DNA of 7,958 bases from CAYRVX01 sp964642165. GTDB lineage: Bacteria; Planctomycetota; Phycisphaerae; SM23-33. This document shows, piece after piece, positions 1-5,321 of the stretch. The notes below the pieces were generated by a model. The model saw only the letters and a program-made list of their open reading frames with translations. It ran no database searches and was not told where the DNA came from. The stretch spans positions 1-7,958 of the forward strand of contig CAZXOC010000319.1 in the NCBI GenBank assembly GCA_964642165.1, given 5' to 3'. Numbering within the stretch: the stretch's first letter is position 1; every line of letters starts with the position of its first letter. A program made the translations under genes and the position numbers.

Positions 1-112
1 CGTTGGCGCCCGACAGGACGCCGCTGGGCAGGATGGTCAGCCCGGCTCCCACGGTCGCGGCGGACCTCAGGAACTGGCGTCTTCCGATGGTTCCGGTCGG
101 CTTGCTGGGCAT
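1..112 (-). CDS. Tat-exported Gfo/Idh/MocA-type oxidoreductase, N-terminal fragment (runs off left edge)
   Basis: Only the first 37 codons are present, reading leftward off base 1. They encode a twin-arginine signal: residues 10-15 read GRRQFL, followed by a hydrophobic stretch (about residues 17-29) and the segment LPSGVLSGAN. That combination is very typical of planctomycetal Gfo/Idh/MocA oxidoreductases, where the NAD(P)-binding fold begins shortly after. The start ATG (112-110) has a GAGGA Shine-Dalgarno core at 121-117, about 4 bases upstream. The gene follows the DUF1080 gene on the same strand after a 179-bp gap, so it may belong to the same operon or have its own promoter. The Tat signal is seen directly. 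The enzyme family is inferred from signal-peptide style alone, because no catalytic or nucleotide-binding residues lie inside the window; another Tat-exported planctomycetal protein is possible. Confidence 0.72.
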   Translation of the reverse strand, partial: MPSKPTGTIGRRQFLRSAATVGAGLTILPSGVLSGAN

Positions 113-197
113 GGCTTCCTCGACATTCCTGGTGGGTGGCGACTTCATCCGACGTCCAACCCGATCCGGCACGCGAAGTGCTGCGGATTTCCGCGAG

Positions 198-211
198 CCG
201 GGATGTCCCGG
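198..211. repeat. Inverted repeat CCGGGA-TG-TCCCGG
   Basis: Perfect 6-base arms (198-203 and 206-211) are separated by 2 bases. The repeat lies 86 bases upstream of the leftmost oxidoreductase gene on its coding strand. It is short and GC-rich, so chance is a real possibility. An operator half-site pair is the alternative. Confidence 0.5.
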
Positions 212-221
212 ACCCGCCCTT

Positions 222-242
222 GGCCCGCGACCGCCGCGGGCC
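222..242. repeat. Strong GC hairpin: 8-base arms, 5-base loop
   Basis: GGCCCGCG (222-229) pairs perfectly with CGCGGGCC (235-242) around the loop ACCGC. It sits about 50 bases past the DUF1080 stop codon on the minus strand. It is positioned where a 3'-end hairpin or attenuator would be, but the bases after it on the minus strand are AAGGGCGGG, with no T-tract. A Rho-independent terminator is therefore not supported. An mRNA 3'-stabilising hairpin is possible. Confidence 0.55.
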
Positions 243-257
243 GACCGGGCGATTCTA

Positions 258-269
258 CCGCGTCCGCGG
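258..269. repeat. Inverted repeat CCGCG-TC-CGCGG
   Basis: This perfect 5-base-arm inverted repeat is 23 bases past the DUF1080 stop on the minus strand. It shares sequence with the neighbouring hairpin at 222-242. It is the weakest of the three repeats in this gap because so short a GC-rich palindrome is expected often in this base composition. Confidence 0.35.
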
Positions 270-291
270 GCCAGGGCAAGGGCGTTCTCGT

Positions 292-1116
292 CTACCGGGC
301 GGCGTCCTCCGCCCTTGCCGGGCGGGTCGTGCCGCCGCCGCCTGCGGCCGGCAGGAGCCGGATCCGGATGTCCTTGAACCGGACGCGCATACTGCCGCCG
401 GGATGGATCTGGAGGCCGATGTGGCCTTTCAGCCCGACGTTGCGCCGGCGGTGGTGGACGTCGTCGAGCCGGCCCTTGCCGTCGTAGTCGACCACCGTCA
501 CGCCGTTGACGACGGTCTTGATCCGCATCCCGCGGCAGAGGATGTGGACGTCGTTCCACGCGTCCGCCCGGTCGGCGTGGGTCCACGTCCAGCCCTTCGG
601 CGCGTGATGGGGCCTGGCGAGGCTGGGCTTGCCGACCAGCGGGCTGAGCCAGATCTGCGCGCCCCTCGTCTCGTCGTAGAGGAAGCCGTTGCGCCACGGG
701 CCGGGCGGGTTGATGTCGACCTGCGGGCCGTCGAGCCAACCGGCGTCGTCGTCGTAGCGGCTGCGCACCTGGATGCCGCTGTTGCCCCGCGAGCCGCCGA
801 AGGTCTGCACCTTCAGCCGCAGCTCGAAGTCGGCGTACTCCTTCTTCGTCAGCAGCCAGATGTAGTGGTGCTTGCTGCGGTCCGGCACGTCGGCGGTGAT
901 CGCGCCGCCGGTCACCTTCCAGTACCGCTTGTCCTTGTCCCTGGGGCGGCACTTGACCTGCCAGCCGGCCAGGGTCTTGCCGTCAAAGAGGGGGACCCAC
1001 GGGCGCTTGGCCTCCTTGGCCGACGGTCTCGGCTTGCCGGTCCCGGCCGCCGGGCGGGACAAGGCGGGCCAGACGGTCACGACCGCACTCAACACGCATG
1101 CGACCAGGCTGTTCAT
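292..1116 (-). CDS. Secreted DUF1080 (3-keto-disaccharide hydrolase-like) protein
   Basis: The protein has 274 residues. Residues 1-25 form a likely Sec-type signal peptide, although the n-region (MNSL) has no positive charge. The DUF1080 fold follows, a concanavalin-like beta-sandwich. Family hallmarks are visible: FDGKTLAGW at 44-52, FELRLKVQTFGGSRGNSGIQ at 97-116, GPQVDI at 130-135, WNDVHI at 187-192 then VVNGV at 202-206, and GHIGLQIHPGG at 241-251 leading into the closing VRFKDIRIR (255-263). Members of this family are annotated as 3-keto-disaccharide hydrolases and, in Bacteroidetes sugar loci, have been tied to cleavage of 3-keto-glycosides made by Gfo/Idh/MocA oxidoreductases. Activity here is inferred. 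The start ATG has GGGAG at 1129-1125, 8 bases upstream. The gene follows the giant propeller gene by 56 bp and is probably co-transcribed with it. The C-terminal tail (265-274) is low in complexity. Confidence 0.9.
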   Translation of the reverse strand: MNSLVACVLSAVVTVWPALSRPAAGTGKPRPSAKEAKRPWVPLFDGKTLAGWQVKCRPRDKDKRYWKVTGGAITADVPDRSKHHYIWLLTKKEYADFELRLKVQTFGGSRGNSGIQVRSRYDDDAGWLDGPQVDINPPGPWRNGFLYDETRGAQIWLSPLVGKPSLARPHHAPKGWTWTHADRADAWNDVHILCRGMRIKTVVNGVTVVDYDGKGRLDDVHHRRRNVGLKGHIGLQIHPGGSMRVRFKDIRIRLLPAAGGGGTTRPARAEDAAR

Positions 1117-1172
1117 CGCTGTGGCTCCCGGGGTTGTCGTTGGTTGCCTGCCCGGACGGGATTGTCGAGGCG

Positions 1173-4100
1173 TCAGCGGCCCGCGAGGCAGAGCACCTTG
1201 CCGTCCACGGTCGTCAGGTAGAGCCGCCCGTTGGCGGCGGCCATGCCGTCCCACGCCGGCGACGTCGCCAGGCGAAACTCGCCGAGCTTGCTGCCGTCGC
1301 GGGTCGAGACGGCCCAGACCACCCCGCCCTTCCTGCCCAGCAGCGCCGCGTCCTGCTCGGCGAGCTGGGCCTGGATCTTCGCCGTGCCGAGGCTCTTGGC
1401 GGCCTCCTCCTCGTCGAGCACGTCCGGCGGCCCGGCGACAAAGAGCGTCTCGCCCGCCTGGACCATCGCCCGGACCATCAGGGGCAGGTCCCGGGTCCAG
1501 TGGTGCTGGACGTGGAAGCTGGCCTGGCGGGTGCGGGTGCGCTTCTTTTTCGCGGGCGTCTTGGCGCCGCCCGGCTTCCGGGCGGGCGGCTTGCGCCTGC
1601 CGCCCCGGGGAGACGCCAGCGACAGGGCCTGGCCCACCTTGCCGGGCGCGAACTTCGCGCCCTCGATGCGGCCGTGGTTCCCGCGACCGGACTCGTCCTT
1701 CGCGTCGCCCTTGTCGAACGACATGCGCAGCACGAGCTTGGCGTCCTTGGCGCCCGTGCCACCGGCCGCGGCGGCGTGCCGGGCGACCTCCTCGCCCGTC
1801 ACCTTGCCGTGGTAGACGCGGACCTCGTCGATCAGGCCCGTGAAGGAGAACGGGCAGATGTAGTCGCCCACGGCGCTGCCGTCGTCCTCGCCGATCTCCA
1901 TCGCCTGGTGGGGGTCCTGGGAGATCAGCGCCGGGGCCTTGGCGGTGGCGGCCGGCTTGCCGTCGACGTAGAGCTGGAGCTTCCGGTCGGCCGTCAGCAC
2001 GCCGGCCAGGTGCACCCATCTGCCGACCACCTTCTCCCCGGCGGTCGCCGAGCCGGCCTCGTTGTTGTCGCGGACGACGAACCGGGGCTGCCCGCCGGTC
2101 AGCAGCAGGGCGTAGCCGTAGGCGTTGCCGCCGCGGGCGAGGACCACGCCGTCGGGTTTGTCGGCCTTGACCCAGGCCTCGACGGCCAGCGGCTTGCCCG
2201 TCGGGTCGAGGCTGGCGGACTTCTCGATGCAGACGCGGGCCGACGTGGCGGGTTGGCGTGCCGTCTTGGTTCGCCCGCGGCGGCGAGCGGCGGGCTTCGG
2301 CACGTCCGGCGCCTCCTTGTCGGCCGCCCAGAGCTGGTGCTCGATCGGCGTCGTCCAGCGGTAGTACTGCGGCTTGCGCCCGTAGCCGTAGACGTTCTGC
2401 TCGTCGAAGACGAGGATGCGTCCGGAGGGGGCGAACTTCCCGGCCTGGGAGTAGCCGGCATGCCCGCCGCCGAAGCTCCGCCCGTAGACCCAGTAGGTTC
2501 GGTGCCACCACGTCCCGTCGAGGTAGCCCGTGGGGCTGAACAGGTGGGCTTCCTCGCCGCGCTGGGTCCAGCCCTGGACGGCCGGCTCGCCCGAGTGCGG
2601 GCCGATCGCCAGGCGCTTGCCGGTCAGGTCGAAGGCCTGCGACTTCATGTACAGGCGGCGGCCGTCGCCGGCGAGGATGTCCGACGCGGCGACCGGCATG
2701 TTGAGGACCATCACGTTCGCCTGGAGGCTCTTGCCCGTCGCGGGGTCGCGGTCGTCCATGTGCGTCACCGACAGGACCTTCCCCGTCGCCGGCTCCAGTC
2801 GATACAGCCACAGCCCGCCGTCCACGAACATGTTCCTGCCGGCCACGAAGCACAGCACCCCGTCCTGCACCAGCACGCTGCCGTGGACCGGCCAGACGCT
2901 CTCGATCTGCTCGAACGACATCAGCCGCTCGTCCATCGGCGCGGCGCGGAAGCGCCAGGCCAGCTCGCCGTCGGAGGCCCGCAGGCAGTACACGTACCCG
3001 TCGGCCGAGCCGAACAGCACCGCCCCCCCGTGGATCGTCGGCGGGGAGTCCACCCGCCCCCCGACGGTGTAGCTCCAGAGCCGCCGGCCCGTCCCGGTGT
3101 CCAGGGCGTGGACGGTATGCGTGTCGACCGACGCGACGAAGAGCCTCCCGCCGGCGACGACCACGCTGGTGAGCTTCCCGCCCAGGTTCGCCTGCCACGC
3201 CTGCTTCAGCTTGGTGGGCACGGTCGCCTTGGTCCGGCCGCTGCGGGAGGCGTCGTGGCGGTACGTCGGCCAGTCCTGCTCTCCGATTTCCGGTAGACCC
3301 CCTGCCATTCGGCCGTAGGCGGGGCCCTTCTCGAGCCGTTCGGCGGCGGCGGCGGCCTTCGGCACGCGCGGGCTCACCGACGCGGGCGCCAGGACGTTGA
3401 AGCCGGACAGCTTCGCCTCCGGGTAGCACGCGCAGGGGTGCTGCGGGGCGTAGATCAGCCCGTTGCAGGGCATGATGCCGTACAGGCAGGCGCCGCGGAC
3501 CCAGTGATGGATCTCCCAGCTCTTCTTGCGGTAGTCGACGAACTCGATCCCGGTTCGCGAGGGCAGCAGGTACTTGTCCGTCGCCTTGGCGCGGTAGCAG
3601 CGGTGGTGGAACCAGTAGGTCTTCACGTCGGGGGTGAACTCGCTGCCGACCTCGCCGGTCTTGAGGTCGTAGCCCGTCCAGACGCCCGAGTCGCCCCCGC
3701 CGGCGATGGCGGCCGACCAGGCCAACCCGCCCACCACCAGCAGGTCCTCCGGCGAGTTGTGCCCGCCGCGATTGTGCTTGGCGCTCCAGAGCTTCTCGCC
3801 GGTCTTCGCCGACAGCGCGGTCATGGTCCGCTCGCCGCCGGCAAACAGGACGACGTCCTCATGGACGACGAGCGTGGGCACAAAGCCGCTGTGGCCGCGG
3901 GCGCGCCGGGGCACGGGCGGGGACTGCCATCGCTCCTCGCCGCCGGCGCGGTCCAGGCAGACGACCTTCTCCCCGTCGTGGAAGTACACGCTTCGCCCGT
4001 CCGCGGCCAGCGTCGACTGGGCCACCGCCGTGGCCTTGCGCCACAGCGCGGCGCCCGTCTCGGCATTGACGGCCTGGATCGCCCTGGGGCGCGGCTGCCA

Positions 4101-5159
4101 GAGCCAGCGGCCTCGGTGGCCTCGGACGGCGGCGAGGCTCTCGTACTTGTCGTGGTGCAGGTCGGACTCCGCTTCCTTCGGCCGGACGACGACGAACAGC
4201 ACACCGTCGGAGTGGATGACCTCCTCGGTGGCGGCGGTCCCTTCGTACGTGCGGACGGTCCGGCCCGTCGCGGCGTCCAGGGCGGTCAGCGCGGCGTCGA
4301 CGCCCAGCGCCGCGTAGACGGTCTGGCCCACGGCGACCAGCCGCCGGGGGAGCTGCCCCGGGCCGCTCTTCAGCGGCCAGAGCCTCACGTGCCATTTCGG
4401 GATCGACCGCTTCCAGAGGATCGTGCCGCTGAAGGCGTCCCGGGCGATCAGCACCCACTTCGACGGCAGGAAGATCGAGCTCCTCGCCCCCTCGTCGAAG
4501 ATGTAGAAGACCCGCCCGCCGGACGAGACGCACGCGCTGACGCTCGACATGTTGTCGTGGTGGCGCGACCAGCGCGGGCCGCCGACCCACTGGAGCCGCC
4601 GCGGCGGGCCCACCACCGCGTCGTGCGCGACGGCGTTGTTCGACGCGTCGTGCAGGTAGTGCGTCCACTCGTCGATATCCTTCGGGCGCGGCTTGACCGT
4701 CTTCGTCCAGCGCCCGCCCTTCCGCACGCAGGCCACGCCGTGGGGGCACAGCACGCGCATCACCTCGTCCATGCCCACGCCGGAGAGGTCCTCCGCCACG
4801 ACGAGGTTCACGAGGTTCTCGACGTACGGCAGGCGCGTCCCGGTCAGCCGGTCCACCGATACCTTCCCGTAGACGCCGAGCGCCCGGACGTGCTTCCGCG
4901 CGGCCTGAACGTCGGCGGCGTCGCGGTCCAGGCCGTGGACCAGGTAGGCCTCGCCGGCGCGCAAGGCCGCGGTGAGCTTCCCGTCGCCGCAGCCCAGGTG
5001 GACCACCAGCCCGCCCCGGACGCCCGCGGCCTGGAGGATCTCACGGGCCGTCGCCTCGGGGCGAGCCCGCTCGGCGCTCAGGGACACGGCGGCGGACAGG
5101 CAGACGACCGCGGCGGCGAGGAAGCCCCTTCGTTCGATTGCCGTTCGATCCTGAGGCAT
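1173..5159 (-). CDS. Tat-exported giant protein: methyltransferase-like domain, PQQ-type beta-propellers, LamG insertion
   Basis: The protein has 1328 residues. Residues 8-16 (IERRGFLAA) begin a twin-arginine signal ending near SLSA (26-29). Residues 50-149 resemble a class I SAM methyltransferase: motif I HLGCGDG at 54-60, acidic D78 in HGLDRD, and an LxPxG-like turn LCPHG at 137-141. A first set of propeller blades covers about 165-510, with PQQ-style repeats such as ALDAATGRTV (293-302) and ALSAKTGEKLW (448-458). A Cys/His-rich segment spans 518-578. A second propeller starts at DWPTYRHDAS (629-638). A LamG-like region (974-1182) interrupts it, and the last blade (1212-1328) closes it. Basic linkers (957-973 and 1185-1211) flank the insertion. 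The start is set by AGGAG at 5171-5167, 7 bases upstream, and by the Tat signal beginning there. Database names such as BamB-like or quinoprotein are common for such proteins, but no PQQ-ligating residues can be confirmed. The substrate and reaction are unknown. Confidence 0.9.
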   Translation of the reverse strand: MPQDRTAIERRGFLAAAVVCLSAAVSLSAERARPEATAREILQAAGVRGGLVVHLGCGDGKLTAALRAGEAYLVHGLDRDAADVQAARKHVRALGVYGKVSVDRLTGTRLPYVENLVNLVVAEDLSGVGMDEVMRVLCPHGVACVRKGGRWTKTVKPRPKDIDEWTHYLHDASNNAVAHDAVVGPPRRLQWVGGPRWSRHHDNMSSVSACVSSGGRVFYIFDEGARSSIFLPSKWVLIARDAFSGTILWKRSIPKWHVRLWPLKSGPGQLPRRLVAVGQTVYAALGVDAALTALDAATGRTVRTYEGTAATEEVIHSDGVLFVVVRPKEAESDLHHDKYESLAAVRGHRGRWLWQPRPRAIQAVNAETGAALWRKATAVAQSTLAADGRSVYFHDGEKVVCLDRAGGEERWQSPPVPRRARGHSGFVPTLVVHEDVVLFAGGERTMTALSAKTGEKLWSAKHNRGGHNSPEDLLVVGGLAWSAAIAGGGDSGVWTGYDLKTGEVGSEFTPDVKTYWFHHRCYRAKATDKYLLPSRTGIEFVDYRKKSWEIHHWVRGACLYGIMPCNGLIYAPQHPCACYPEAKLSGFNVLAPASVSPRVPKAAAAAERLEKGPAYGRMAGGLPEIGEQDWPTYRHDASRSGRTKATVPTKLKQAWQANLGGKLTSVVVAGGRLFVASVDTHTVHALDTGTGRRLWSYTVGGRVDSPPTIHGGAVLFGSADGYVYCLRASDGELAWRFRAAPMDERLMSFEQIESVWPVHGSVLVQDGVLCFVAGRNMFVDGGLWLYRLEPATGKVLSVTHMDDRDPATGKSLQANVMVLNMPVAASDILAGDGRRLYMKSQAFDLTGKRLAIGPHSGEPAVQGWTQRGEEAHLFSPTGYLDGTWWHRTYWVYGRSFGGGHAGYSQAGKFAPSGRILVFDEQNVYGYGRKPQYYRWTTPIEHQLWAADKEAPDVPKPAARRRGRTKTARQPATSARVCIEKSASLDPTGKPLAVEAWVKADKPDGVVLARGGNAYGYALLLTGGQPRFVVRDNNEAGSATAGEKVVGRWVHLAGVLTADRKLQLYVDGKPAATAKAPALISQDPHQAMEIGEDDGSAVGDYICPFSFTGLIDEVRVYHGKVTGEEVARHAAAAGGTGAKDAKLVLRMSFDKGDAKDESGRGNHGRIEGAKFAPGKVGQALSLASPRGGRRKPPARKPGGAKTPAKKKRTRTRQASFHVQHHWTRDLPLMVRAMVQAGETLFVAGPPDVLDEEEAAKSLGTAKIQAQLAEQDAALLGRKGGVVWAVSTRDGSKLGEFRLATSPAWDGMAAANGRLYLTTVDGKVLCLAGR
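1614..2240 (-). other. LamG/concanavalin-A-like insertion within the giant propeller protein
   Basis: This stretch encodes residues 974-1182 of the giant protein. LamG features are clear: LAVEAWVKAD (991-1000), GRWVHLAGVL (1046-1055), LQLYVDGKPA (1061-1070) and GLIDEVRVYHG (1108-1118). The segment that normally opens a LamG domain, MSFDKGDAKDESGRGNHG (1146-1163) with GKVGQALSL (1173-1181), comes after the body instead of before it. It presumably binds carbohydrate or another surface ligand. That is inferred from the fold, not seen. It interrupts the second propeller, whose final blade resumes at HHWTRDLPLM (1219-1228). Confidence 0.75.
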
Positions 5160-5187
5160 TGACGTGCTCCTGCTGCTGGGGTTTCGT

Positions 5188-5203
5188 GTAGGCCGTCGCC
5201 TAC
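5188..5203. repeat. Inverted repeat GTAGGC-CGTC-GCCTAC, possible operator or leader hairpin
   Basis: Perfect 6-base arms (5188-5193 and 5198-5203) are separated by 4 bases, 28 bases upstream of the giant gene's start codon. Unlike the other repeats in the window it is not pure GC, so chance is less likely to explain it. It overlaps the edge of the candidate -10 box and the expected transcription start on the minus strand, which suits an operator. As RNA it would be a short 5'-leader hairpin ahead of the Shine-Dalgarno. Confidence 0.45.
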
Positions 5204-5231
5204 TGTAACGCCCCGGGCCGCCGGCCGTCAC
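5202..5231 (-). promoter_or_regulatory. Candidate sigma70-like promoter for the giant propeller gene (weak)
   Basis: On the minus strand GTGACG (5231-5226) and TACAGT (5207-5202) are separated by 18 bases. Each matches the TTGACA/TATAAT consensus at four of six positions. A start of transcription near 5195 would give a leader of about 35 bases containing AGGAG. Planctomycetal promoters are poorly defined and the matches are modest, so this is only a candidate. Confidence 0.22.
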
Positions 5232-5321
5232 GCGATTCTCCCGCCCGGCCGCGGGCGACGGGCACGTCCGCAACACGGCGGCCGCCCACCCGTTCAATGA
5301 CTGCGACACGAGGAGTCCACC

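Larger units (their letters stand above)
113..291. other. Intergenic region between DUF1080 gene and the leftmost oxidoreductase gene
   Basis: This 179-bp gap holds no convincing gene. It contains three GC-rich inverted repeats between 198 and 269, listed separately, and a 9-base direct repeat CCGCGGGCC at 234-242 and 264-272. It also contains the Shine-Dalgarno of the leftmost gene at 121-117. No T-run follows any of the hairpins on either strand, so an intrinsic terminator cannot be claimed. I could not recognise a promoter. Confidence 0.6.
5160..5321. promoter_or_regulatory. Divergent intergenic region between giant propeller gene and plus-strand oxidoreductase
   Basis: This 162-bp region must carry the 5' signals for both divergent genes. 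It holds their Shine-Dalgarno sequences: AGGAG at 5171-5167 on the minus strand and GAGGAG at 5310-5315 on the plus strand. It also holds a 16-base inverted repeat at 5188-5203 and a weak minus-strand promoter candidate at 5202-5231. I found no convincing plus-strand promoter. TTCAAT near 5293 resembles a -10 box but has no partner -35. The short shared region suggests the two transcripts could be co-regulated. Confidence 0.65.

Noticed and set aside
1090..1116. Possible lipobox SLVAC at residues 3-7 of the DUF1080 protein
   Set aside because: The cysteine at residue 7 is far too close to the N-terminus to leave room for the n- and h-regions of a lipoprotein signal.
1098..3296. Long plus-strand open frame (732 codons) antisense to the giant propeller gene
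   Set aside because: Its translation is low in complexity and rich in R, G, A, V and H with no recognisable domain. The opposite strand encodes clear domain motifs. It is a high-GC shadow frame.
1117..3429. Upstream extension of the DUF1080 reading frame into the giant gene
   Set aside because: The frame stays open without a stop, but the translation before the ATG at 1116 is Arg/Pro/Gly-rich noise. A Shine-Dalgarno and a signal peptide occur at 1116.
1173..5159. Naming the giant protein BamB or a PQQ-dependent dehydrogenase
   Set aside because: The blades carry only the generic DxxTGxxxW repeat. I cannot identify PQQ or calcium ligands or a catalytic Asp, and the fusion partners do not occur in BamB.
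3438..5162. Plus-strand open frame (574 codons) antisense to the N-terminal half of the giant gene
   Set aside because: It has the same shadow composition and no domain, and it lies entirely opposite the methyltransferase-like and first propeller regions, which are well supported.
5160..5309. Upstream start for the giant gene at 5309, adding 50 residues
   Set aside because: The extra residues do not resemble a signal and would push the Tat motif 60 residues from the N-terminus. The ATG at 5159 has AGGAG 7 bases upstream and places RR at residues 10-11.
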